Part shown: piece by piece, positions 1 through 10,400 of the stretch
Layout: each line of letters begins with the position of its first letter
How positions within the stretch are numbered: the first letter of the stretch is position 1
Made by a program: the position numbers and the translations under genes
Source of the DNA: Thermoplasmatales archaeon
GTDB lineage: Archaea > Thermoplasmatota > Penumbrarchaeia > Penumbrarchaeales > Penumbrarchaeaceae
Direction of reading: 5' to 3'
Length of the DNA: 48,161 nt
Assembly: GCA_030595715.1 (NCBI GenBank)
Contig: JAUVCN010000007.1
Coordinates: 1-48,161 of the forward strand
Notes under the pieces: generated by a model
What the model was told of the DNA's origin: nothing
Seen by the model: the letters and a program-made list of their open reading frames with translations, nothing else
Databases searched by the model: none

Positions 1-2913
1 CTCCCATATGCCATTGCAATAGGTGAGTTCGCTGGAAATGCACTCCCGGATATTTTACTCACAAATAACAGGAATGGTGGAACTGGTCCCGCATTCGGCG
101 ATACGGGCGTCTACCTCATTCGGGCCACGGATAATAGGAATTTCGTGGATCCAGTTTCGGTCTATTCCCAGATCGGTGATTTCATGATAAGGGGAATTGC
201 CGTTGGTGATTTCGATAAGACCGCAAGGGATGATGTGGTCTGTTTCACGAAACAGGACCAGACCGGACCCCCCGATGGACAATGGTATGATGCGATAGAT
301 GGCTATGGACTATCTCTCCTTGGCGCCAAACAATTTGTCCCCTACGGATTATACGACTTGAAACTGTTCGAGACCCCATCCTCGCAGCTTCCATACCAGA
401 CCATCAAGGACGTTGCAGTCGGGAACTTTGACAACGATGCAGGTGGACACGATGACGTGGTCTACGTCGGAGATGTGGTCAGAGTTGGATTCACAACATT
501 CCCACCGAACAATCCTCCATCAAAGGTCAGGGTCACGGTCACACCTTCCCCTGTCCTGAACAAAGATAACTTTGCAATAGTGAACCTGACCATCGAGGAC
601 CTTGATGGGAACTGGGACCTTACAAAGATAGAGGTGGATTTCACACCCATCGGATTACCGTTGACAGTTATCAATGCGCCGGAACAGGACCCGGATAACA
701 ACACTTATGGTTGGTATGAGTTCGAGATCCAGGTCCATCCGGATGTGATACAGGGTGATCACGAGATCAAGTTCTACATGTATGATAAGAACACGGACCC
801 ACCGGGGAAGAACTCTCCAAAATCCAATGACACATTCCTGTTCAGGGTCAAACAATTCAACAGAAGGCCGGAGATCGCCCTTAGCGAGGCGAACAGGACC
901 CTTTACGTGAAGGAGGATACTCCAACACACTTCGAGGGCGTATATGATTGGTTCTACGACCTGGATGTAGATGAAGGCTATCAACCGGATATTTTGAACA
1001 TATCCATGCGCTCTTTCAAATCAAACACGTTTGTGACAACTTCGACACTGGAAAGTCCGGATAGAAAACTGTTCAGGGTTGACCTGAAGAATGGATCATC
1101 TGCAAACCCTCAGGACTGGTCACTATTGATCACACCCGATAAGAACTTCCATCACAACGAATTTGAATACAATCAGATGTTCCTCCGAGCTGGTGACGGT
1201 ATCCTATACAGTGATCCACTTCTCAGGCTGACCATCATCATCGAATCCGATAATGATATTCCATACATACCGGTCCAAAAGAGGTTCGAATCAGATGATG
1301 ACTTCGAATTCTCCCTGGTCCAGGATGAAACAACAGTATCGTTCTCCCTTGAAGCTTATGACGAAGCGGATGGAAATACCGCATATCTCAACTATTATTT
1401 CGAGTATGAAGACCCGTCAGATGAGGAATGGCTCTATGTAAGTGAGACAGGACTCGTATCCTGGTTCCCGGAGAACGAACATGTTGGAGCTCATGAGGTG
1501 ACCTTGTGGGTTTCTGATGGAGAAGCCAATATATCCAGGACTCTCTGGTTCAATGTTTCCAACGTGAATGATGCCCCTTTCTTTATTTCACTTTCGAATG
1601 GGACGACCACGATCACTGACATTCCGGCTCACATACCTGAAAGATATGAGTTCACTGTCAACGAGCACGAGGAGTTCAATCTGACGATCATCGTTGACGA
1701 CCTTGACAGGAAGATCGGATATCAGGACAGTGTTGGATTCAAATGTAACCTAACCCTTCTGAACAACACCTATCTTGATATCGATCCGGATGATCCTTTC
1801 AAGGCGAACTTCCACTTCTGGGCGGAAAAGAAGTATGGCTACTACGCAACATACGAACCGGATACACCGCCTCTCGATACCGAGATAATCATAATAGATG
1901 GGCTGGATCAGGATATAATAGTGGTCATCCCCATAAGGATCAGGATAGAGAACGTAAACGACCCACCATTATATGTCTCAGTGGATAAACCGGAAGAAGG
2001 TCAATCTTTCCCGATCCTATACAATATCGAATTCTCGGCTGGAGTAGCTCTCGATCCGGATACACTCTACAACGACACTCTGACCTATCAGTGGGATTTT
2101 GATGCATCTGATGGATATTTCCAGCCACAGTTCGTAGGATTGAACGGCCGATGGGATTTCCCCACTGCTGGCACATACATGATCACCCTTAGGGTCGTAG
2201 ATAATGCCGGTAATTATCTTGAAGAGACCAGGAACATCACCGTCAGCGGTTTCAAGGACGATGAGGATTTCGATAATGATGGGATGACCAACAAATGGGA
2301 AGATGAGAACGGCCTTGACAAATACGATCCTGATGATGCCGATGTGGATTCCGACGGTGACGGACTTCAGAACTATGAAGAATTCCTCAACAGGACCGAC
2401 CCCAGAAGAAGAGATACAGATGGTGATGGATCCGCAGACGGAGAGGACTTCTCACCCCTTGATTCAACTGTTTGGAACGAACCTTCTCCGGATGCAGACA
2501 ATTCCAATAATTGGATCTGGGTAGCCATCATCATCGCGATAATCATCCTGATAATTGCAGTGATAGGCATACTCCTTGTTGTGAGGTCGATGAAGAAATC
2601 CAAGGAGGAGGAAGAAAGAAGAAAGAAGGCCGAAGAGATGCAGAGGTCCACATATGAAGGACAGGACCTGTATGCCGACCTTCCGGAAATGAGCCAGACA
2701 ACGTCCGGAGCAATTCCAGCTGCGCCCGACACACCATTACTGCCACCACAGGAGGGCAGTGGTCTTGATGATATCTTTGGTGGTGCAGGAACATTACCCA
2801 CGCAGGAAGGAGCCCCACCTGGACTTCCACCTGGCCCTCAAGAAGCGCCCCCTGCTCCAGCACCTCAATCAACTCCCCCACAGGGAGATGTGACCGATCT
2901 GTTAGACCAATAA
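1..2913 (+). CDS. Large cell-surface protein, 5' end outside the window
   Basis: The frame is open from base 1, so the N-terminus is missing; the GTG at 145 is only an internal codon. The visible 970 residues begin with FG-GAP/VCBS-like blades ([14 protein letters not shown] and [10 protein letters not shown] contexts). Several Ig/cadherin-like beta domains follow, ending in NVNDAP/NVNDPP-type linkers. A PKD-like domain lies near 2040-2250. An Asp-rich thrombospondin-type-3-like calcium module spans about 2260-2450 ([32 protein letters not shown]). One membrane helix lies at about 2512-2580, then a basic/acidic stretch and a Pro-rich cytosolic tail. Many N-X-S/T sequons suggest N-glycosylation. 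This is the same plan as the proteins at 26018, 29187 and 43153. The exact role is unknown; adhesion or cell-envelope structure is an inference. Confidence 0.85.
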   Translation, partial: LPYAIAIGEFAGNALPDILLTNNRNGGTGPAFGDTGVYLIRATDNRNFVDPVSVYSQIGDFMIRGIAVGDFDKTARDDVVCFTKQDQTGPPDGQWYDAIDGYGLSLLGAKQFVPYGLYDLKLFETPSSQLPYQTIKDVAVGNFDNDAGGHDDVVYVGDVVRVGFTTFPPNNPPSKVRVTVTPSPVLNKDNFAIVNLTIEDLDGNWDLTKIEVDFTPIGLPLTVINAPEQDPDNNTYGWYEFEIQVHPDVIQGDHEIKFYMYDKNTDPPGKNSPKSNDTFLFRVKQFNRRPEIALSEANRTLYVKEDTPTHFEGVYDWFYDLDVDEGYQPDILNISMRSFKSNTFVTTSTLESPDRKLFRVDLKNGSSANPQDWSLLITPDKNFHHNEFEYNQMFLRAGDGILYSDPLLRLTIIIESDNDIPYIPVQKRFESDDDFEFSLVQDETTVSFSLEAYDEADGNTAYLNYYFEYEDPSDEEWLYVSETGLVSWFPENEHVGAHEVTLWVSDGEANISRTLWFNVSNVNDAPFFISLSNGTTTITDIPAHIPERYEFTVNEHEEFNLTIIVDDLDRKIGYQDSVGFKCNLTLLNNTYLDIDPDDPFKANFHFWAEKKYGYYATYEPDTPPLDTEIIIIDGLDQDIIVVIPIRIRIENVNDPPLYVSVDKPEEGQSFPILYNIEFSAGVALDPDTLYNDTLTYQWDFDASDGYFQPQFVGLNGRWDFPTAGTYMITLRVVDNAGNYLEETRNITVSGFKDDEDFDNDGMTNKWEDENGLDKYDPDDADVDSDGDGLQNYEEFLNRTDPRRRDTDGDGSADGEDFSPLDSTVWNEPSPDADNSNNWIWVAIIIAIIILIIAVIGILLVVRSMKKSKEEEERRKKAEEMQRSTYEGQDLYADLPEMSQTTSGAIPAAPDTPLLPPQEGSGLDDIFGGAGTLPTQEGAPPGLPPGPQEAPPAPAPQSTPPQGDVTDLLDQ

Positions 2914-2924
2914 GCCCCGCCAAG

Positions 2925-2932
2925 TTTAATAT
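2925..2932 (+). promoter_or_regulatory. TATA-like box for the pyrH operon
   Basis: TTTAATAT lies just after the surface protein stop. A start site about 26 bases downstream (near 2955) would give a short leader that includes the GGAGG at 2966-2970 in front of the pyrH ATG at 2977. Confidence 0.45.
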
Positions 2933-2976
2933 GGAGGCTTATCCATTTCCCGCAATCAGCCGGTAGGAGGCATTAC

Positions 2977-3675
2977 ATGAAAAGGACAGTTATCTCCCTT
3001 GGTGGTTCGATAATGGTCAGGGGTGAGGATGATCCCAAGTTCTTGATGGAATTCAGGGATCTCCTCCTGGCCCAGCCCAAAGACCACAGGATCATTATAA
3101 TCACTGGTGGTGGAAGAACAGCAAGGGACCATATAAGGATAGGACGGGAACTCGGGTCAGATGAGGCAACACTTGATAGCGTTGGGATCGAGGCGACCAG
3201 GCTCAACGCATGGCTTCTTATCTCGGGGCTCCCCGATGAATGTCATCCAGTTCCCATCGGTTCCATCGAAGAAGCATTGATTGCCATCGGATCTTTCAGG
3301 ATCGTTATTGGCGGTGGAACCCATCCCGGCCATACAACGGATACGGTGGCAGCATTGATCGCAGAGAAATGGAAAGCTGATTCATTCCTTAATCTGACCG
3401 CTGTGAACGGGGCATATACTGCTGATCCGAATGAAGATAGGAACGCGAAGAAGATCGATTCCATGACCTCGCTGCAATTGCTTGAACTGGTTTCCGATAC
3501 TGCAAGTGGAGCAGGATCCCATTCAGTGATGGATCCGGTCGCAGCGAAGATCATACACAGGGCACATCTGAGAACCTACATCATGAACGGTAGGGACCTT
3601 GGATCGGTAAAAGCATGCCTTGATGGTAAGCAATTCGATGGTACGATCATCTACCATGAAAAGGAGGTTTCCTGA
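2977..3675 (+). CDS. pyrH: UMP kinase, archaeal type
   Basis: This amino-acid-kinase-fold enzyme phosphorylates UMP to UDP with ATP in pyrimidine synthesis. The 232 residues match the usual archaeal length of about 225. Visible family features are the N-terminal VISLGGSIM phosphate loop, the IIITGGGRTARD segment, the IGGGTHPGHTTD substrate loop and the LTAVNGAYTADPN segment near the nucleotide site. The start has a clear GGAGG seven bases upstream. It opens a four-gene operon; its TGA overlaps the next ATG by one base (TGATG). Another pyrimidine gene, pyrF, lies at 18763. The short archaeal form argues against aspartokinase or acetylglutamate kinase. Confidence 0.9.
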   Translation: MKRTVISLGGSIMVRGEDDPKFLMEFRDLLLAQPKDHRIIIITGGGRTARDHIRIGRELGSDEATLDSVGIEATRLNAWLLISGLPDECHPVPIGSIEEALIAIGSFRIVIGGGTHPGHTTDTVAALIAEKWKADSFLNLTAVNGAYTADPNEDRNAKKIDSMTSLQLLELVSDTASGAGSHSVMDPVAAKIIHRAHLRTYIMNGRDLGSVKACLDGKQFDGTIIYHEKEVS

Positions 3676-3956
3676 TGGTGCAGAAAAAAGGTCCAAAGGG
3701 ATCAACAAAGAAAAAAAGACCCCTTCAGCAAAAAAGCGGAGAAAACGGGAATATCACATATTACCAAGAAAATGTCCAATCCCATAAGCACTGTTTCAAT
3801 TGCGGCATCTCGGTCCAACCAGACAAGGATACATGCTCGGAAAGATGCCAGACCGAATGGGACAAGATGCTCAAGAAGAAGAAGTTCTGGAATTATCTAC
3901 CACTTCTGGGAGCAGGATTCTTGGCCCTTCTATGGTTGATCATGAGTATAGCCTGA
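3675..3956 (+). CDS. DUF2116-like zinc-ribbon membrane protein
   Basis: A 93-residue protein with a very basic N-terminus, a central treble-clef-like zinc site (HKHCFNCG followed by DTCSERC) and one C-terminal membrane helix (about residues 72-92). The Cys pattern and following helix resemble the archaeal DUF2116 zinc-ribbon family, whose function is not established. It overlaps pyrH by one base and is 12 bases from coaD, so it is co-transcribed and probably translationally coupled. The basic N-terminus and zinc site would face the cytosol. A role linked to RNA, ribosomes or membrane targeting is only a guess. Confidence 0.7.
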   Translation: MVQKKGPKGSTKKKRPLQQKSGENGNITYYQENVQSHKHCFNCGISVQPDKDTCSERCQTEWDKMLKKKKFWNYLPLLGAGFLALLWLIMSIA

Positions 3957-3968
3957 TGGAGAGTTTCA

Positions 3969-4466
3969 ATGGTGGAAGGAGAAAGCTTCAACATCTGTCT
4001 TGGGGGGACATTCTCACCTATTCATCGAGGGCATCTCAAGCTCATTCGGGAAGCATTCAAAAGAGGTGGGCAGGTCTCTATCGGCCTCACCAGCGACGTT
4101 CTGGCCAATAGCACCAGAGAAAGAACGGTTCCCATCTATGAAAAGCGTTTGAGAGGGCTGACCAAGGTATTGGACCATATGTCAAAGGTATCCGGGATAA
4201 AATATACCGTACAGGAGATCCATGACAAATTCGGTTTCGCTGTTGAAGAGGAGATCAACGCGATCGTTGTATCGAAGGAAACCGGACCTGCAGTTGATGA
4301 CATTGACCGAGAAAGGATGAACAATGGTCTACCCTCATTGAAAAGGTTCATTTTGGACATGGTGCTCGATGACAGGGGTGAAAAGATATCTTCCACCAGG
4401 GTGGTTGAGGAAAAGATCGATCCAGAAGGTAAGATCATATCATTGAACGAGGAGGTTAGAAAGTGA
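3969..4466 (+). CDS. coaD: Phosphopantetheine adenylyltransferase (archaeal PPAT)
   Basis: This nucleotidyltransferase joins 4'-phosphopantetheine and ATP to form dephospho-CoA, the penultimate step of CoA synthesis. The 165 residues carry the N-terminal GGTFSPIHRGH motif (the T/H-x-G-H ATP site), the GLTSD segment after the second strand and the C-terminal ISSTR signature. The archaeal form is diverged from bacterial CoaD, and this gene follows the archaeal pattern. GGAGAG at 3958-3963 supports the ATG. Its TGA overlaps the GTG of the downstream rhomboid gene by four bases, giving an operon with pyrH, DUF2116 and rhomboid. Confidence 0.88.
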   Translation: MVEGESFNICLGGTFSPIHRGHLKLIREAFKRGGQVSIGLTSDVLANSTRERTVPIYEKRLRGLTKVLDHMSKVSGIKYTVQEIHDKFGFAVEEEINAIVVSKETGPAVDDIDRERMNNGLPSLKRFILDMVLDDRGEKISSTRVVEEKIDPEGKIISLNEEVRK

Positions 4467-5446
4467 CAGGGTTCATACCATCAAGTACCCAATCTATCAT
4501 TCTCTTGATCGCCATCTTCATCTTCTTTTTCCTGGCCATATACTTACCATGGAGAAAAAAGGCCACTGTTACCAGTGTCATCTTGATATCATTGATCGTT
4601 ATCTTCTCGATCCAGTTGGTCCTTTCTTCGAACATCTTCTATGACATTCCATTCTTGAATGGGATGGAAAGGGTATCGCAGGGAACGATCTACAGAGAGA
4701 TCGGATTCTATCCCCGGTCCATTGTTGATGATCAGACCTTCTATCAGTTCATAACATCCACATATCTTCATTCAAATTTCCTGCATCTTATCTTCAATTT
4801 CATCGGTCTACTCCTTCTTGGCATTCAATTGGAGAAAAAAATTGGGTGGTTCAGTTTCTTGATCCTCTACTTCGGATCCGGTATCATTGCAGGAGCCTTG
4901 ATACTGATGTTATCACCTTTCAATGCAGTGGGACAATCCATGATGATACCTTCCATCGGAGCGTCAGGATGTATATTTGGGATCCTTGGTGGATACTGGT
5001 TCCTCTATCCCAAGGACAAGATATTCTTCCCCCTGCCATTACAATTCATCAAGATGACAAATAAATGGCCTGTCTCCCTGATATTCTTGATCTATGGTGG
5101 GATCACATCGTTCTTCCTCATCATGGGTGATAATTCGAATACCAGCCATATAGGTCATTTTGGGGGATTGGTCGGAGCATTCCCGATCGCAGCACTCATC
5201 AGACCTCCCGAAAAAATTGAAAAGATCAAAAAGCTCAAAAAGGAAGATCTTTCAGTCTATGCAAAAAAAGCTAAACAGAAAGAATACCTTCAAAAAGCCT
5301 ATGATGCTGACGAGGAGGACGTAAGGAATGCCTGGTTGGATGAGTTCTTCCTCAATACCAAGTGTCCCAAATGCAGTTCTTCCAATATGAGATTCGAAGA
5401 AGGAAAAGGCATCTGTCCGAAATGTGGCAAGACCATCCGACCTTGA
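4463..5446 (+). CDS. Rhomboid intramembrane serine protease with C-terminal zinc ribbon
   Basis: A polytopic membrane protein of 327 residues. The HLIFN segment of transmembrane helix 2, the GASG motif with catalytic Ser near residue 168 and a His in HFGGLVGA near residue 232 make up the rhomboid Ser-His dyad. Rhomboids cut single-pass membrane proteins within or next to the helix. A charged Lys/Glu-rich linker (about 250-290) leads to an unusual C-terminal zinc ribbon with two CPKC knuckles (about residues 300-322), predicted to be cytosolic. Start is a GTG overlapping the coaD stop (GTGA); GGAGG at 4451-4455 is the ribosome site. The single-anchor surface proteins in this window are plausible but unproven substrates. 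Confidence 0.88.
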   Translation: MTGFIPSSTQSIILLIAIFIFFFLAIYLPWRKKATVTSVILISLIVIFSIQLVLSSNIFYDIPFLNGMERVSQGTIYREIGFYPRSIVDDQTFYQFITSTYLHSNFLHLIFNFIGLLLLGIQLEKKIGWFSFLILYFGSGIIAGALILMLSPFNAVGQSMMIPSIGASGCIFGILGGYWFLYPKDKIFFPLPLQFIKMTNKWPVSLIFLIYGGITSFFLIMGDNSNTSHIGHFGGLVGAFPIAALIRPPEKIEKIKKLKKEDLSVYAKKAKQKEYLQKAYDADEEDVRNAWLDEFFLNTKCPKCSSSNMRFEEGKGICPKCGKTIRP

Positions 5447-5524
5447 TCGTCTGGTCGATCTCCGAGTATGTTGGATTTCATTTCGATATAATCTCAGACC
5501 AAACCTCAAATATCAAGAGAATCG

Positions 5525-5532
5525 TATTATAA
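5525..5532 (+). promoter_or_regulatory. TATA box, leaderless promoter of UPF0173 gene
   Basis: TATTATAA is centred about 24 bases before the ATG at 5553, the geometry of a leaderless archaeal promoter. It helps choose 5553 over the in-frame ATG at 5538. Confidence 0.55.
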
Positions 5533-5552
5533 CCATAATGGGGGTATCTATC

Positions 5553-6167
5553 ATGGAGCCGAGGGTTTATTGGTTGGGTCATGCATCTTTCAGGATACAT
5601 TCGAGCTATGGTATAATTTATATTGATCCGTGGAAGACAGCGGGGACCCCCAAAGCGGACCTGATCATTGTCACTCACACCCACATGGATCATCTCTCCG
5701 AGGATGATATATCGAAGTTGAAGAAGGAGAATACGATCATCATCGGGTCCAAGGATGTCACGGAGCAGATACCGGAAGCTGTGACCATCCTTCCGGGTGA
5801 AAATAAGAATGTGGGGGATGTGAAGATCGAGGCTGTGAGGGCCTACAATCCTTCGAAGGAATACCACCCCAAAGCCAACGATTGGTTGGGAATTATCTTA
5901 ACTGTTGATGGCAAGAGGATCTACCATACGGGAGACACCGATGTTATCCCGGAAATGAACGATGTAAAGGATATCGATGTCTTGCTTATCCCCGTTGGTG
6001 GAACCTATACAATGACCGCCGAGGAATCCGTTGAAGCGGTCAAGATCATATCTCCCAAAAAGGCCATTCCGATGCACTGGGGAGACATTGTCGGCGGAAA
6101 GGCAGATGCAGAGAAGTTCAAGGAGCTTGCACCTTGTGATGTGGAGATCCTCGAACCTAAGAAATGA
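5553..6167 (+). CDS. UPF0173 metal-dependent hydrolase (metallo-beta-lactamase fold)
   Basis: About 204 residues starting MEPRVYWLGHASF. It has the hallmark THTHMDHLSEDD motif (HxHxDH), a later HTGDTD metal ligand segment and a C-terminal MHWGD segment. These features define the UPF0173/UlaG-like branch of the metallo-beta-lactamase superfamily. The natural substrate of archaeal members is unknown. The frame is open upstream, but the translation there is not conserved-looking, and the TATA box supports 5553. The 3' end overlaps the convergent regulator gene by 11 bases. Confidence 0.85.
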   Translation: MEPRVYWLGHASFRIHSSYGIIYIDPWKTAGTPKADLIIVTHTHMDHLSEDDISKLKKENTIIIGSKDVTEQIPEAVTILPGENKNVGDVKIEAVRAYNPSKEYHPKANDWLGIILTVDGKRIYHTGDTDVIPEMNDVKDIDVLLIPVGGTYTMTAEESVEAVKIISPKKAIPMHWGDIVGGKADAEKFKELAPCDVEILEPKK

Positions 6168-7308
6168 TCCTCTTGAGTTCAGAGATCACGGCAGGCAGAT
6201 CCTTCCATCTGACCCTATCTTCCAGGGGTATATGAAGTGAAAGAGGCAGTTCCATATTACAATTGGGAAGTGAGAACACTCTAACTTCAGGTTCTCTATC
6301 AAGGATGTTCATCCCCATCAGGGCATTCCTCATCAATGCATGTTCCTCGGACCCTTCCGAAAGATCATGGTACACACCCATGACAATACCCTCGATGCCA
6401 TCGAAAATGATGGTGAGAAGATTTTGGGGTAACACATCGTGATATTCACTGAAAACCTCCATTGGGTCAAGACCAGGACTGAACCTCAGATGTGTGAACA
6501 TGAGCACATCATATCCCATGGCCGTGATATCGGCAGCAAAGAAGGGTTTGATGAAACCGTTCTTGAACAGCTTTTCCTTGATGTTGTTGAACTTGTACCT
6601 GCTCAATCCAAGGGATTCAATGATCCCTGATCCCTTTGAATTGGGATCCTTCACTATCTCTATCAGGACCTTCAGGTCCATGTCGTCCAGTGGAGAAAGA
6701 TCAAGATCAGGGTCCCATTCGAAAAAAACCGACCAGGGGATAGTTGCAGCCACCTGGGCTGGACCCTGCGGTCGAAGGAAGGGAACATCCACTTCTTCAT
6801 TCATGCTCATCTCTATCAAGGATTGGACATCAAAGAACCGTTTGATCTGAACATTCTTCAATGAGAATATTGCATTCTTCATCTCATCCAGGTCCCGTTC
6901 GTATGAACCCAATGCATCCCCTTTCAATTTCCACCCCTGTTTGAGGGTTGTGAAATCCTCTATGACATGATATGACATCCCTTGATTGGAACCCATCAAT
7001 CGAAATATGGAATGTGTCGGGAGGGTCTTAAAAAACTTCTCTCTTACCTTTTCATCGAACCTCTTATCGATCATCTCTGCCATTCCGCTACCATGGGTCA
7101 CAAGTAGTATCTCGAACCCGATCCGGGCATAGTTGGGGACATAGTGCTTCAGGAACAGTCCCCTTCTTATCAGGGAGTTCTTGATCTTGTTGAACGTGAA
7201 GAGGTTCATTCCTATCGATCCCGATATCTCGGTATCACTATGCTCGGGATTTCTCATAAGAGAAAGGACCACTACCTTCTCGTTGTCTGTCAGGTGAGGT
7301 CTTTCCAT
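6157..7308 (-). CDS. Tandem-duplicated winged-helix transcriptional regulator
   Basis: A 383-residue protein made of two similar halves. Each starts with a helix-turn-helix (LTDNEKVVVLSLMRN with MNLFTFNKIKNSLIRRG; LSPLDDMDLKVLIEI with LSRYKFNNIKEKLFKNG) followed by the same (A)xxGF/YEI/VLxFTH element and an alpha/beta sensor-like region, reminiscent of Lrp/AsnC-type regulators. The internal duplication is visible directly. It is divergent from the RND exporter at 7487, and the shared intergenic region has two direct repeats 20 bases apart, so it may control that exporter and itself. The ligand is unknown. I recognise no named family beyond archaeal wHTH. Confidence 0.7.
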   Translation of the reverse strand: MERPHLTDNEKVVVLSLMRNPEHSDTEISGSIGMNLFTFNKIKNSLIRRGLFLKHYVPNYARIGFEILLVTHGSGMAEMIDKRFDEKVREKFFKTLPTHSIFRLMGSNQGMSYHVIEDFTTLKQGWKLKGDALGSYERDLDEMKNAIFSLKNVQIKRFFDVQSLIEMSMNEEVDVPFLRPQGPAQVAATIPWSVFFEWDPDLDLSPLDDMDLKVLIEIVKDPNSKGSGIIESLGLSRYKFNNIKEKLFKNGFIKPFFAADITAMGYDVLMFTHLRFSPGLDPMEVFSEYHDVLPQNLLTIIFDGIEGIVMGVYHDLSEGSEEHALMRNALMGMNILDREPEVRVFSLPNCNMELPLSLHIPLEDRVRWKDLPAVISELKRIIS

Positions 7309-7331
7309 ATTGTAAAGAACATATCATGTCC

Positions 7332-7339
7332 ATTTTTAA
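7332..7339 (-). promoter_or_regulatory. TATA box of the regulator gene
   Basis: TTAAAAAT on the minus strand is centred about 27 bases before the regulator's ATG at 7308, which predicts a leaderless transcript. Confidence 0.55.
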
Positions 7340-7372
7340 GTTTTTGGTTGATATGGACCCAGATATTGGGCA

Positions 7373-7403
7373 ATATTTTCAAAGATCACCCCATATTTTC
7401 AAA
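7373..7403. promoter_or_regulatory. Pair of direct repeats, candidate operator
   Basis: ATATTTTCAAA occurs at 7373-7383 and again at 7393-7403, exactly 20 bases apart (about two helical turns). The pair sits between the regulator's TATA box and the exporter's TATA box. The same-face spacing fits binding by a protein with two DNA-binding domains, such as the adjacent tandem regulator. This is an inference from position and spacing. Confidence 0.4.
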
Positions 7404-7440
7404 ATAAATTGGCGATATGTGAGATAATAAGTCCATAATG

Positions 7441-7449
7441 TATAAATAT
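7441..7449 (+). promoter_or_regulatory. TATA box of the RND exporter
   Basis: TATAAATAT predicts a start near 7470, giving a short leader with a GGTGAT ribosome site at 7472-7477 nine bases before the ATG at 7487. Confidence 0.6.
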
Positions 7450-7486
7450 CACCCTCCGGTAGAGGCATCAAGGTGATACATTGATC

Positions 7487-10400
7487 ATGGGCAAGGTTGG
7501 AGAATTCACCGCGAGATATCCCTGGATCGGTATCCTTCTCATTCTGATGATCACCGCAGGGGCCACCACTGCGATGATACTGAAACCGATGGCTCAGTCA
7601 TTTGACCAGGAAGATTTCCTACCGGATATGGACGTGGCAAAAGCTAACACCCTCTACACAGACACTTTCACCGCAACATACCCGTTCATCATCCTTTTCA
7701 GAGGAGATGACGGGGACCTTGTCACTCCGTATGGATTCAAGGATATGATCCTGCTCTCGGAAGAGATCGAGAAGAATGAAACATACAGGGAATGGAAGGA
7801 CCCAAGCTCACCTGGTCCCAGCTCTCCCGCCTCGGCCCTATTCTCCATGAGAAAGGGGGTTGATCATGCTGAAGCAATGAAGGATATATCCTCGATCGTT
7901 ACCTCATATATTCCGATAACGATGTCTGTCAATGGCTCATCCTCTTCCTTTTCGGATAACATTGACTCGGTCAACCTTTCGGATCCGGATGCCCTTTCGG
8001 TTTTTATCGAAGAACTGGACGAGGACCTCGATGACTTCATAGGTTTAGCTGAGATACCATCAACAAGTACCTCCACGCCGGATAATGCTACAGAATATTA
8101 TTCCAGTTTTGATGGGACATCCGAATTCAAGGATGAAATTCGTTACCTACTGTCCTTTGACATGGCCAATTCGACAATACAACAGGCTACGATCGATCTG
8201 AACAACTATTCGGCCATTGCCGATGAGGCCATCCAGGCCTTGACTGGAACAAGACAGAAGATAGAGGATATTCTTTCGGAAAGGCAAATACCCGAAGAAG
8301 CTACATCTCTCCTGGTATCTCTGATCAGTGAGATCAACAGGACCATCGAGAGAGCGAACACTATTATGCAAATTACAGGAATGCAAGGAAATCCCCTCGT
8401 ATTCGGGCAGGTCGCCCAGTCATTCTTCATCGGACAGTTCTTCCTCCTGAACTTCCTGACCGAGGACTTTGACCCGTCCACTGGCAGTTTCTCCGCAAAG
8501 GGTGGGATGATCCTGGTGAACCTGGACTATGAATTGAAGATAATGGAGAAAAACAAAGAACTTGACAAGCTCTATGAGATCGAGGGAAACATATCGACCT
8601 TGGTAAATTCGTTCAACAAGGGATCCGATCGGTCGATCCATCCAATTGCCTTTGCCTCCGTAAGCCAGAGAATAGATGAGGCAAGCAATGAATCCATGCA
8701 GGTCCTCCTTCCCGCGGTAATGATATTCGTTTTCACGATCCTGTTCTTCATATACCGATCGTTCATTGATATTGCGATCAATATTGCAGCCCTATCGATG
8801 GCAGTTGTCTGGATGTATGGATTCGGATCCATGATGGGATATTCATCCAATCCAATGATCATGGCCGTTCCGGTCCTTCTCGTTGGACTCGGCATCGATT
8901 ATGGTATCCACCTGACCATGAGGTACAGAGAGGAGATCAGAAAGGGAAAGACCGTGAAAGATTCTCTTCTTGCAATGTCATCCTCTGTGGGCATGGCACT
9001 CCTGTTAGCTACTTTTACAACCGTATTCGCTTTCCTGTCCAACATCTCCTCTCCGGTAGGGTTGATCCTGGAATTCGGGGTAATGGCAGCGTTTGGCATA
9101 GTGTCGAGTTTCGTGATCATGCTCATATTCATTCCCTCGGTCAAGAATTTGATCGACACTCGAAGGGCCAAGAACAAGAAAACCCTTTTCAGGGGTATCA
9201 AGGAAGGAGAATGCGACCCTGAAAAGACAGAAAAGGCCAATCAGAGGATCACAAATAGAGCCCTGCTGGGTTTGACCATCAGGGCCGAGAAACACCCTGC
9301 AGTGATCCTTGTATCAGTTCTCATCCTGACATCGATAATGTTCGGTTTCGCGATAAAGAGCGAGGTTACATTCAGCATCAATGATTTCCTTCCGGATGGT
9401 CTTCAGGAGTCAGAGGACCTCGGTTATCTGTTAAACGAGTTCAGACTGGGGCAGGGAACCGAGAATGGCGTGATCATCGTTGAAGGTGATATCTCCGAAC
9501 CAGAGGTCCTGTTCGCGATGGATGAAGTGATGGATAATGCCATAGATATCGGATCGGACTACCTCTCATATGAAGGAAGTGGAGCGTCCAAAAGACCAAA
9601 AGCGGATTTCATCCTCTATTCATTAAAAGATACTGCGACCATGATAGGTGCCCTTGATCCATCGAACACATTTTTGGGCAATTATTCGAAAGTATTCAAC
9701 ATGAGCACAGGACTTCCGGAGACAGGATCGAAAAAGGAGCAGATCAATGAGGTATTTGTCGAGTTCAATGATCTATATCCATCCCTTGCCAGAAGAATGA
9801 TCCATCTCAGCGATGGAATGGCGGATATGACGGTCATTGCCTTCACCATCGGGACCGAGGGTGATGATGAGGCATGGACCCTTTTCGATGAGCTGAACGA
9901 GATAGTTGCACCGCTGGAAGAACTGGAAGGCAGCTCTATCAACAGGGTCTCTATCACGGGTTCGACCATCCTGATGGCCGTGATAATCGATGCTATCAAT
10001 TCATCCCAGATCAGTTCATTGATGATCACCATAGTTATCTCCTTCATCGCCCTTACCATTGCATTCTTCATCGAAGAGAGATCATTGTTCCTCGGAGGGG
10101 TCGCCACTTTGCCGGTCGTGTTCTGTGTGATCTGGATAGCCGGAACGATGTATCTCATCGGCATCCCATTGAACGTGATGACCATTACCATCGGGGCTCT
10201 GACCGTGGGACTGGGGATCACATATGGGATCCACATCACACACCGTTTCATCGAGGATGAAAAGAATGAAGAGGACCTTCTTGAAGCGTCCAAGAAAACG
10301 ATCATGAACACCGGTTCTGCACTCTTCGGAGCAGCGCTGACAACTGTAGGAGGATTCGGCCTGCTCTCCTTTGCGACCATGCCGCCACTTCAGCAGTTCG

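Noticed and set aside
9682-10380. A 232-codon open frame antisense to the RND exporter
   Set aside because: It mirrors a strong coding frame with clear membrane helices and motifs; composition is Ser/Met/Ile-rich as expected of antisense shadow, with no recognisable domain.
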